Assembly: GCF_030272615.1 (NCBI RefSeq)
Contig: NC_081406.1
Location: 164,159,521 to 164,223,520, forward strand
Length of the DNA: 64,000 nt
DNA from: Cryptomeria japonica
Lineage: Eukaryota; Streptophyta; Pinopsida; Cupressales; Cupressaceae
Direction of reading: 5' to 3'
Shown here one piece after another: positions 1-12,500 of this stretch. The translations under genes were made by a program, and so were the position numbers. How positions within the stretch are numbered: position 1 is the stretch's first letter; every line of letters starts with the position of its first letter. The notes below the pieces were generated by a model that ran no database searches, was not told the DNA's origin, and saw only the letters and a program-made list of their open reading frames with translations.

Positions 1-337
1 ATTATCACTATTAAATGCCAATCGATAAAGATAAATATTAAATACTTAACTGTCAATTGGCATTTAATATTTGTCTTTATCACTACCATTTTGGCATTTG
101 GCATTGATCAACGATGAAATTTCTTTAAATTTTTAATTATTTTGTATATATATGTATATGTATATGTATATGTAAATGTATGTATATGCATGTATATGTA
201 TATATAAGTATGTATATGCATGTATATGTATATATATAAATTGCAGCTGATGTTTTCAAAGTGGAAATTAGGCTCCTAAATCCTTATAATCAGGGAAAGA
301 AAAGAATGATCTGAAAAAACATGGCATATGGTTTTAC
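1..337. other. Partial intron with AT-rich simple sequence
   Basis: This is the start of the intron after the fifth exon. Positions 10-22 and 56-68 are a perfect 13 bp inverted repeat (ATTAAATGCCAAT), and 24-40 pairs with 66-82 with one mismatch. From about 143 to 238 the sequence is a TATATG/TATGTA microsatellite with two copies of a GTATGTATATGCATG-type unit. Confidence 0.7.
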
Positions 338-516
338 CTTACTTGGTCCTGCTCCTTTCATATAGTTTGGTCTCCACTCACAATCTATTCCAACTACCTT
401 GACCTCGGTAAAATACTTTGCAGCACTGACCAATTCGTCAACTGTGTCAACCCATATAACATTTTCTTCTGAAATAAAGTCTGACAATTGAAGATAATGA
501 TTCTCTATAGCCTTTA
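338..516 (-). CDS. Exonuclease gene, fifth coding exon with nuclease motif I
   Basis: The exon begins after the acceptor ATTGGCTGCAG and ends in AAG before the donor GTAAAA at 337. It encodes residues 330-389, including VIWVDTVDELVSAA and VVGIDCEWRPNY. The second is the first conserved block of DEDD-type 3'-5' exonucleases, with Asp374 and Glu376 as the expected metal ligands. The exon ends in phase 0 after G-P-S-K, where related proteins continue with V-S-I-M-Q. That continuation is not in the 337 bases left of the exon, so another intron starts here and leaves the window. Confidence 0.88.
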
Positions 517-3500
517 CTGCAGCCAATGAAATCAGCCAACACAACATATACAGAGGATGTTATCAATAATATTATAATAACATATTGACATGTTAAAATA
601 CACATAAAACATGAAGCATTTAAGAGGTGCAGTGTTACAATTCACAATTTTCCACAAGCACAACACCAAATCAATAACAATTAGCATCATAAAACATCTT
701 TCAGTTGAAAGAATAAATAATATTTTTTAATATACACATAGGTCTTATACTATTATAGCTAGTTCATAGATGCTCCTCCTTTACAGTAGAATCATATTAA
801 AAAGTGAGGGAAATTTGAAACGTTTTCTGGAAGATTCTTCAAAGTTCAAAGAGTTATAAAAAGACAATTTGGGTCTCATTTATATATGCTTGGTTTATTA
901 TTTCTCTTATAGCTCTGAGTGCTTCTGGCTTTCAGTTGAGTACCCCTAGGACGAAAACCCTTGGGATTTGGAGGATTGGAGGAAACCCAATTCCATTTTT
1001 GAGGTGGATTCATTCCAGGATTCACAAGTGTGCTTCAAGGTTCAAATTGTTGGAGGTTTCAGCTAGAAATCTCAGAGAGGGTTTTAACAGATAAGTTTAT
1101 CAAAAATTGTTCAGTCTGTTTCAAAAACAATTTTTGAGGGTTTGATTACTTTATTTTTATGGTCCTTGAATAAATTAGACACCATTTTGCCTCTATTGCT
1201 AGTACAATATTGAAAATGGATTGCTAGTACAATATTGAAAATGGGTTTAATTAATGTATGGAGTATTGATGGTTTGATCGGAAAAGAAAGTTATTTTATT
1301 TTCTAAGCTATCATTTGAATCCAATTTTATTTGGTATGGCTTTAACACTAGTGGTGTGGTGTTGACAACAATGTTAGAATTAATGGAGAGCTTTTGGTGA
1401 TGAAATAAAGTATTTAGCTGCCACATATTGATTTAACCTTTGGCTTGAAACTTGGTGAATACTTCCTTGTTGTTTGAACAAATAATTTGAAATTAGAGGA
1501 ATGAAAGCTATGGCGTTAGTTTCAAGCATGGTCATCGGTGAATGAGGAATCATATATTCTTCTTTGTTGTGCATTACTCATTTCAAGCCACATAGAGGAG
1601 TAAGGACAGGGACATGGTCTCTTTGGCACGCATTGGAAGAACGAATATTTTGTGACTTTGGCATGGAAATTCAGATTGGAATTGTTTGTGCCCTCTTCAA
1701 CCGCTGTCATTATGATAATAATGGAAGTCAATTTGTCTACCCTTCTGGCATAGGTTGTTGGGTTTTGGCATGAATACCTTCATATTTTGCAAATTGTGGG
1801 CTTTTCTACATTTTGTCGCATGAATTCTTTGTGACTTAGTGGGTGTTTCTTCTTTGGTGTGAGCTCCTTTTCATGGCATGAACACTCATTGCTTGGCATG
1901 AAATTCTTACAGCTATTCGTGGACATTTTTCCTCCCCTACCTGGGCATTTCTTCTTTCTCAGCAGTCTTGATGTTTAGCATGGAGTTTTGAGAGGATTCA
2001 TGGTCCTTGGGAAGGGCATTTGGTTACATCACACAGTCCACGCTGGTCGATTAAGTGCAGATACTCATATGATGGATGGACATGGTCTTTGTAGGTCGCC
2101 TGAGTTGTAAAGTAGATCCATCTCAATTTTGTATCTCTGTATCAATTACAGGAAGAGCTTGGAAATGATATATGTAGTTTTGAACTTCCTTGCCACTGTC
2201 ATAAATTTACCAGGTGTTGCTGTTGCATGTTAAATGCAATTTCTGAGCACTCTCATCAATACTTGAGATCACTTCTTGTATCAAGGTTAGTTCTTGCATT
2301 GCAATGTTTATTTACTATTAATCTTTGAAGAAATAAGTTAATACTGGGTATGGAAGAAGAACATTTCAGTCAGTCAGTAAATGTATTTCCTTAATATTCT
2401 GATGCAATAAACACTTATCAATTCTCAATGCAAAACTGAAACCAATAATTCCTATGACAAGAAAAAGAAGGGAAAAAAATGTTACAAACTAGTAGGTGCA
2501 TATTACATTATGACAACAAAATTATAGTTTCATTTTAAAAAGTATATTGTGTGTAATACTTCAGATGTTTGATGAATATGAAAGTCTATAGCAAGGTTTT
2601 GTATTGCATAAAAAACTGTCAATTTGTTATGGCAGTAGTATTCTTACATTCCATGAAACTATATTGCACTCAAACTATTTGACACAATACCTTTCACTAA
2701 ATATTGGAGGAAGGGCAAAAAAATTCCAGTCAAAGGATTGTTGTGTTAGGATTTTGCCATGCACTCAGTCAACAGATTCAATCACCATGATCAGTCTTGA
2801 CAAAACTGAAAACCCCAAGACAATGGTTTCCTGGTTTGCAGATGAATCAAGATGATTAGGGTTGGTGAAAAATCATCCAAAAAAAGGACCTAACTTTGAC
2901 AAAGGTGAATGAGCATATCCAGCGATTTAAGGATTTCTGTTTAGGACAGATTTGTGGTTGAAATCCTAAGATTTCTCCATATTTTAGAAGTGTTTTCAAG
3001 TCTGTCAAAACCGTAAGAAGTAATTTTCAAGTGGCTGGCTGGAATAGACAGTTGAGGTCAACGAAATCATCTAGAATGGTCCTACAGGGTACAAAGCACT
3101 AGATACTCTTTCATCCATAGGACATCAAATTTAAGTCACAAAGTTGAACTAGTGAAGTTGTCAACAAATTCATGGAACGATTCATTATTTCTTATATTAT
3201 AGTTTCCGAGGAAAATCTCAAATTTGCAAGCTCAGGACAGAAACCGTGAGGACACTGTTTTTGTTAGTGAGACTTATCTACCTTAGATGGTCTTGAAAGA
3301 GTCACTCAGGCTTCTCAGTTGGGATTAACAATTGGATTGCAGAAATTGATGAAATCTTCATGGACAATCAATTTCAAATTTACAGAGGTATTTATTTAGT
3401 TTCCAGAATAAAGTACAAGAAGAATAAATATTTATGATTTTAAGAATAAAGTCATTTCCCTGAAAAATAATTATTTGTTGCTGAGGAATAATGTTGGGTA

Positions 3501-6500
3501 AGGAAGTCATTATTTTAACAATTCAAATCTGAGAAGTCATTTTACATCGTGGGCCCATCTTTTACTATATCAGTAAATCGAGGCATGAATCAAAGGGGAG
3601 TTCACAGCCTAAGTTAAATTTTATATGGTCAAATAAAAATGGTGTGAAGTATTTTATCAGCCACTCTTAATATATTCCATTCAAAAGGATGACCTAAGGG
3701 AATAATACAAGTCAGGAGACTTTGAATAGTTAATATCAAGTGATAACTTTGTTATGTGTGGGCTCTTATCTTGCTGGATGAATTAACTATTAAAAGGTTG
3801 ACTATATTGCACGGAACAAATGTTTATCTGAGCCAAGATCATGAAAAGGTTTATTTGGTTTATTGGCTGCCTAAATGAATATTGGAGCTGTCCTTCCATA
3901 TATTTGGCATATTAATTATTTAATCAGCTTGGATGAAACTATTTCATTCTAAAAGTTCAATATGGTGCTCTTGGCATCATGATATTTTGGAGGGCAAATA
4001 TATTAGCGGGAGCCTAATTGCTAAACTATTATATTATGTGCACTGTGTGAATAACTTATTTGACCAGACATGGAAGATTATATCCTTGGCATGAATAAAT
4101 ATCATTGAGTTGATTTATTACAAGAGGAAATCCTACCACTAGAGTGTAATGTCCCCTTCATCTCAGCCACTCAGTTATTCGTTTAGCCTTATTAATTTCC
4201 CATAGGCTGAACAGGAGAAATAAGGGAAATTATGTATTAATTTAATTATCCATAACGTTGTCTCACAATGCTTTATTATAAGATGACTTTATAATAATTA
4301 ATTTAATAATATTAAAGTGACTGCAATAAAATAATAAAATAATAATAAAAGGCCACTTTATAAAAGGGATTTTTCTTAAAAAAGAGAGTTCTCGTCTTAG
4401 CATGACTAGTCACTGGAGTTTTACATCTGCTTATCGGATTTGGAGAGCTTGAATGCTTGACGAATTGGCCTGAGGGTTTGAAGACTCTAAGGTGCCAGGT
4501 TCGATTGTGAGATATCAATCCTAGCCGGATTTGGAGAGGAGAATAATTCAGTTCTTCTCATTGAGCAAAATTAGTGGCCAAGGGCTAATTTTGAGTAGTG
4601 CGATTTAGAAACTAAATCTGTAGTGATCTCAGTCATTTGCAGCACATAGAAGGAGTCGATTTCATTCATGACAGCTCTTGCTTGCATCGATTCTCATAGG
4701 GGATTGAATCACCTTATATTAGACGACTTGGAGATTGATCGTGATGCTTGTGGGAGGTCGAATTTGGTGATAATAATTCATATTTTACATCTGCAACCAG
4801 AACAGGGGTGGCCATGATGTGGTGGCGATTTTGTGTTTAGAGCCCAAGATAAAATCCAAGAAAATTCAAGGGGCATCACTGGAGGTACAGTAAGATAGGT
4901 GCAGCAAGTTTGGAGACATTGGCTTCATCAGATGGGAGAATCGAACCACTATGTGAAGTCTGCCATCACTTCCAGGTTTCATCGATTTGCATAGAATGCT
5001 CATCATAGTGACTTTTCATTTCACTTTAGCGTCTGCATTGTGAAGCAAAGCATTTACCATAGTTTCATGCATTGTTCTCTCATATATCAGATTGTTATCA
5101 TGTCATATCAAAGGAGAGTTGCTGTCGTTGGGAGTTTATGTCAATAGCTTGTATACCAAGAGTCTTGGCAAGATTATGTAATCACTGGTGCATTTCAGTT
5201 AATGAAAAGGAGTAGCTGCATTTCATCAATTGACCATCTTGTACTTGGTTATGGATACATGCCAAGTGTTTGTTAAAATGACTAGTTGCTGTAGATGCAT
5301 GTTTGGCATAAGTAGAGCATGTATTTGCATTTAATACAAAGAGATGCATTGTGCATTTTAGTGGATTGAATAGACATCTTTGTAGTTGTTTACAAACATT
5401 ATTTCATTATTACGTCAAAACAAATCAACATCAAAACAAACTGAAACTCAGAATCAACAAGGGCAAGTTTGCATACAAAGTGTTTGTTAAATTGTCTAAG
5501 GCAGAAAATCAGTCTTTTTACATCAGATTTGGGCAAGGCACTTTACATAGAGGACGCTAGATAGATTATATGGCCAAGTATGGGCAGTGCATTATTTGGT
5601 AACTCGAAGGAATGGTTGGTGTGATAGTTTGCTCAGACTTGAGGATCGATCTATCTCCTTGTGTTGTTGGAGTGTGAACATATCACTTGGTTGGGCGGCA
5701 GTTGCAGACCTGAACATGGATAGTGATTTATGGAAATTGCAGAAATTGTGAACAGAATCCTCAACTGGGTGATTGTGGGAAGCCTGAGCACTTGCCTTGT
5801 CAAAACTGCACTGCCTGAATATTATATAGAGGTCAGAAATTATTTGTAAACTTATTTCTGTTATCATTTCAATACAGCATTGCTCAGAAATTTCATATAC
5901 TTCCAGTGTTTGCAATTGCTAATGTTCTTATTTGTAAGTGTTACAAAGAACGAATATGGAAACTACAAATGTCATTTCATGCAAATTCCATTAGAACTGA
6001 ACATCCCAGACTTATCTCAGACAGTGAGACACTACATAAAGGAATCAAAACATTTTCTTAAGATCTGATCATTTGTGCAAGCAAGGAAGTTGGAAATATT
6101 TTGGTAGTTCAGGACCGGTACTTTACACATTTGTGTAGGTAGATTAGTTGCCTTCATTCAAAATCTAGAAAATCACATTTGTAAGATAAGAGTTGTTTCC
6201 AAACTTGTGTTCATATGGTCATACCCGATACCCAAGACAAAAGAATAGGCAAATTAGTTATTTCATTTATGTAAGATAAGAGTTGTTTCCAAACTTTTGT
6301 TCATATGGTCATACCCGATACCCAAGACAAAAGAATAGGCAATTAGTTATTTCATTTATGCAGGAACCCACCCAAAAAAACATTGTATAGTGAATAACTA
6401 TAGATTTTGTCTATAGCTTTGTGTTTAGGGTTATTTAGATCTTACCTGGAAGCTTCCCTTTATAATTTGAAGAGAGGTTTTCCATCATATATTGTTCCAG

Positions 6501-9500
6501 TTTGATTTTTTCTCAAAAAGAAAGACATTATAATGCTAACATATAGCATTAACATATAGCATTACTGCAAGTCCCTTGGAAATTATTTATATTACAATAA
6601 AAGCATAACATACTTTTGCTATCTGTTTATTGCCTATTGAGCAAAATGATCATACATTTTTATGCATTAATGACCAATTCTTTTGTTTTCATTTTATGCT
6701 TTTTAAATCAAAGCAATAGTATTGAACAAAAACAGTTCCATAAATCTTGTATGTCAGATGCAACCTAATTACCATAAATTAGATATTTAAACACATAAGA
6801 TTGTGAATGTTCTAATTTCTAACAAAATGTGTGAAATATTCAATCCCAAAGCTTTTTCCTTATCTAAACCAAGAACACAAACTTTAAAGACAATAGTTTA
6901 CCAAAGAAATTACATAAAAAAACAGTAAATAATTATGAGCATTCAAGGAACCTAATTGTTCAGTTGACAAAAACACTAAGCAATGCTAAATTTTCAGAAA
7001 ACAAGTTAATGTTCGACCCAAATACCCATTTTTATTTCTTTAACTCTTCTTCATTTTTTCCACCATATAGTGCACAATATTTCAATAACATTCTAAACTT
7101 AAATAATAATAAACCATGCATGATGCCCATAACAACATAACCAGGCATACATTCAAATCATGTTTTTGACCTTTCAAACTACTATGAGACTCAGATAGAT
7201 GTATTATTAAGTAATAAGTGCCTAAAATTGGCGCATCTTGTAAAGGTGTTTAATGCATACCTGGACATGAAGGTATAGTTAAAGAATGACGTTGGCATAT
7301 GTCAGTTGCCTTCTCCTCATCACCCATTTCGAATGCCAAAGCAACCTTCAAAACAAAAAGAGTTATTCCCCACAATCTGGTCAAGCTCAAACACTGAAAC
7401 CTGTAAACAAATAAAAGATGAAGATATAGCCAATTTGAGAAAAGCTAATAAAAGAAAAGATGAATCCCAGTTAATAGAAATTAAGAAAGAGACACAAAGC
7501 AATTATCATGTTGATCAAGATATTAATATAACATTAACATATGCTATAAATGATCTTAGAATCAGAGAAAATTTCAGCAATGCCAAATCAGATATTTTAC
7601 TATCCCCTGGAGATGAAAGGGTATGAAGACAAGGGACTTCATTCAAATCAGGTTATAGGATGAAATGAATAATAGAACAGCTATATTGTATATAAATATA
7701 GCCAGGAATTTGGTCCATGCCTCTATTTTGATGTCTTTGGTTACACTGATATTTTACTAAAACAAGACAACAAACATTTTTATATGTAACAGTGATTCAT
7801 TTTAAGCATTTTTATGATCAACAAGGCTCTTCAATTTTCATGTAAGCAGCTCATGTTTTGAAATAATTCACAAAATCATCAAATTTCTATTCACATAAGA
7901 TCACAATTATGCTCTTTTGATAATGTCTATTTTGAATTTAGCTTCTTAATTAAGTTCCACCTTATGTTTTTTCATGCTGAAAGCATTAACATCACAAGAA
8001 AAATTCTTGTCTAGAAGGCATTCTGCTTCAATGAATTCAATACCCTTTCACAACGCCGATGTCATCATTTGTCAAATTGGTTGGATGGTAGAAAATTTTG
8101 GCGACTTTTTAAAGGTTTCAAGTAGCAAGGAATTAATCCTGACTGGCAGCATTTTGAGCTACCCAACCACACTACTAACTCGTTGGCTAGTGGCACAAAT
8201 AATCCAATCGACATCCATCGCTGACTAGAAGTTTCAAACCATCGGCTTAAAAATCCCGATTGCAACAAATCCCGGCATCTGATAAATTTGATACTTGTTG
8301 GCAAAACCACAAATCACACCAACAACAACCTTTAAATTGAAGCATAGCGAAATTCCAACACTCCTTAGAATATTCAGACATTTCGATGAATACAAAGAAT
8401 ATTCCATTGGATCTAGTAATATTCTAGCATTACCTAGCATATTTTGCCCATTAAAAACCGGCATTTTGTAAAGCACAAGGGAATATTTCAATGCAGCAAG
8501 CATATTTTGTATACTAACATCAGTGTGACGTCAACAATACCATTGCATGGCCCCTAACTATAGTTTTATGTCCTAAAGGAGTTAGTATTTTCCCTTTTTG
8601 GTATAACTTGGGACATACGGTATTGGATCTTTGCAAATGAGATGTCATCGAAATGCTAGTTCTACATACTTTCCATTGGTGTGGGTATGATCATTAGAAT
8701 TTTTGCTAGTAAATCTTATTGCCTATTTAAGTCAAATCATCTTTCTTTGCTATAAAAGTCATAACATTTTGTCTATATCTCCAATTTTTGTGATTCTTGT
8801 AGTATTGGAAAGGTATTTCAGAGCTCTTCAAATCTATCCATGCACTTTTTACATTATTTGTCCCAAGTTTTTTATTCAATTTGTTGCTATTCACATTCTA
8901 GTCAGTTACTTGAACATCTTGGCCCTTAGAAATGTTTTGTTTGCATGCGATGACTTCATTTCAATTGCTTTACATGCATTGAGGTTACTGATCTCTAATT
9001 TTTTTATTTGAGGTATCATGGGTTTTTATGTTCATCCTTCCGTGGTAATCCTAGAAAAGGATAATTATGAGTCTTGGCAAATGACATCCTGACACATTTC
9101 AAGTAGCTTAATATTTTGCCTTATTATTATGGACTCATACCTAAACCAAACACACTAGGGTGTAGATCAACATGGAATAACATCATTAATCATGTTGTAA
9201 GAGTTATTTGTTCTAGTGCTGATTATGGCACTCAATGTGTTGTATCAAACGTTGATTGTCCCCACACAGTTAGGACTAAACTTTAATAGAGACATGGAGA
9301 CCCTCATACCTCTCCATTCCTAGAGGATCCTAGTATAGATTGTCACATTCCCCTTGATGATGTAGATTGCATACCTTTTGATGATGATACTTTAGAGGAG
9401 CTTGACTATATCACAAGTCTTGCATTGTTCCAATGGTTCAAATACTTGTCTCCTTGTTCCTACTCCTATTCAAACCCAATCTCCATCTTCTTCTATTATT

Positions 9501-12500
9501 GATCAAATTAGCATCACCACATCTATAGACCCTATTGATTCAATGCAGTAAGACATTCATCATCTTCCAAACATAGCTACTTGGGATTCATATCTATCAA
9601 ATATATCATCCTTATTTGGGAAGTTTCATATTGAAAATTTGAAACACTATTGAGGATATTCATCTTCTCTTTCATTACATACACATCATCATTGTTAGCC
9701 CATCATCATAATCTTTGGACCTTGTTCTACATCAACCTTAACAGGATTTTGGATTAACATCATCTCATTCCAACATGTGGACATTTGAGCAGTTTTAGAG
9801 CCATGCATCATTTGGATTTGGATTCCCTATTCATCCAACTTATGGGAATGGTTTCTCCAATCACTAGTGGATATGTTTCTCCTTAAAGAGAGACGTTTTT
9901 TGCAAGCAGAGGATTGCATTCTATCTTCAATATTTTATCATTGGCACAAGAGCTACATTTTTGTGGGGGGGAATTCTTATTCTCAACTTGTCTTTCCTAT
10001 TCATGGGACATTTATCAAACTTATGTAATAGAAGTAGTCCTTGGGGGATCATATCAAGTCGTCCATTCCTTCTTTAACTCATATGCATTTATTTCATTCT
10101 CTTTTTTGGTGAGGATTTTTTCCATTAGGTTTTCTCCTTTTCTCCGATTACAGGAGATTCATTTGTTTTTACATGGGTACGTCATTAGGCCTTGTAGTCA
10201 AAACCCATCCATGCATCCATCCTTGCATTCATCATCAAGTTTTTAGCTTCTCCCTAAGTTGAACTTGAGGGGTGTGTGTTAGAGTAAAATAGGATAATTA
10301 CCTAATTAATTAATTAATGAGGTCCCCTTTTTACTTGATTACACTAGAGCTAAACTTAGAAGTGTTTTTCTAATTTTAAGTCATGTGCTCTTTTGTTTCA
10401 TCTATGGTTGCATTTTTGTTTTTTCCTTTAATATTCATTCATTATTCATCATTGTAATCATCCAATGTAATCCAAAATCAATCCATCAATTAATCATGAT
10501 GTAATCTTGGATCAAATCATTTATTGAGGTTGCATAGTGTTGGTGTCTGTTTTATCATCTACCAAACATTAGGATAGGATACTCGAAGGTATTCTATCCT
10601 CCCCTGAAAAATCACTACCGATTCCAAGGTCTATATGTGCGAACAAGTGACTTTAGTGGAATAGCTTCTTGGGTAGTGTATGCTGAAATTTTCAAGGGGT
10701 ACTTACGTTTGACAAGTATTTTTGAACTGCTGGACTTAGATGGATTTAGCAATTTAGGCTCTTCTTTTTTTTTTTGGAATTTTCCAAGATTTGAACTTTC
10801 AAAGAAAGGAAAAAGGGGATAGGGTTTGAGAAGGCTAATCTAAACCTACGAACTCTGGAGATGGTATCAACTGGGTGCTCTCGAGAAACCAAACCTTGCT
10901 TCGTCACACTAGGGACAACTACACAAGGCCGGTGCAATCTTCAATGGGTTGTGCTTATGATCAAGATGTTGGGATGCACAGGGGATGGGCTCAGACTAAC
11001 TTTGCACGGTAGAATGGAAATCATCCATTTACCAAAAGTATGAGCGGAGATACACCATCAATTGACATTTATCAAATCCTTCATTCAAATTAACAACAAT
11101 GAAAGCAAATCTAAGTTAATTCTAACTAAGTGTTGAGGCAATTGAAACCATGCAAATCATTCAAATAATAGAGATTACAAAGTAGCGCACATGCAATATA
11201 TTATCTAGAAATGACCTTAAGCAACAATACATCAAAAACCTCACACCCTCCAAATGAGAGGAGGTAGCCTTATATAGTTTTCAAGAATAAATGAACGGCC
11301 GAGATCAAACAGTGATCAAGGGCCTAGATTGAAAGCTATAAACCCTAATTAGGGTTTCCCAAAACTAACTACCTTCGACCAATTACATTTGGGACACTTG
11401 TCCTTGCTAAATATGAACCATCAATGAAAATAGAAGGTTGTTGCATTGTGAAGTGTGCCCTTCTAGAAGCTTCTGGATAAGTCAGGTTCATCAAACCTGG
11501 ACATGCTGACTTGGAGCGATCTGATTGGTTGGAAAATGACGAGGCGCCACCTCAACGTGTTGGATGTCTTTCTTGAATTCTCCAATTTGTGTCAAGAAGT
11601 CGTCTAAGTATGGAAATTTGATTCCTTCTTGTCGCCATTTGATTATGCTTGGGAGCTTGTCTTTTTTAATTCCTTCAGGAGATGAAATTCTTCAAGAAGT
11701 TGGAAGTTTATCTAACTTTTCCATATTTTCACCAAGTCTGAGAACTTTTCTTTCTTAATGCCTTGAGATTCTTTCAACTGCCTCGAATTTGGAGGAGAAA
11801 TCCCCTCGTGAAGTTTTTCTCATACTTAGCCAAATTTTGGCCCTCTCTATACTCGGACGAACCTTGCTCGTGGTGCCATCTTCAATTCTGAATTTGGCTC
11901 AAAACTCCATTTGTGTTTTTTGTGATGATCCTGCCTTCAGTTGCCAAATTCTGTTGCGTGGGAGGAGGGTAAAAGCTCTAGATAACCCCTTGCAAATATG
12001 AAAGGATGGGATCAAGTTGTTCAGGCATTCGCTATGATCATGTCCTTCTTCTCAATACCCTGACATGCCTTCATCATGATTGAGGAAATTGGAATTTTCT
12101 TTGTGAAACATTTCCCATACTTAGCCAAATTTTGGCTATCTTCATGCCCGGATGAACCTTGCCTGTGAATTTGTCCTCAATCTTTCGTTTGGCTTGAAAC
12201 TCCAACTGTGATCTCTATGATGATCCCGCTTCTATTTCCTCTTGCGACCTGTAAAACCAGAGGAAAATAAGTTAGAAATCTATCTTGGATTAAAGAAAAT
12301 CGAGGCTGCGAACGGCTAAGTGTTTGGAAAATTTCACTTCATTTTCATACTTAGCCATGAGAATGGGATTTTCACATGTAAATTCTCTAACCTTCAAGAT
12401 AACTGTGATCACAATCCAACACCAAGTGTTATAACTCCGAAAATTTCTTATACTTAGCCAAAAAAAATGATTTTCCTCCCTTAGAAATTCGAATAAATTC

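Noticed and set aside
5592-5915. 107-codon minus frame
   Set aside because: No domain, inside a possible LTR, and composition like the surrounding non-coding sequence.
4145-5945. A confident LTR with TGTAA/TTACA ends
   Set aside because: Only the left end and a TATA-like box are convincing; flanks TAGAG and AAGAA do not match, so it is listed with low confidence.
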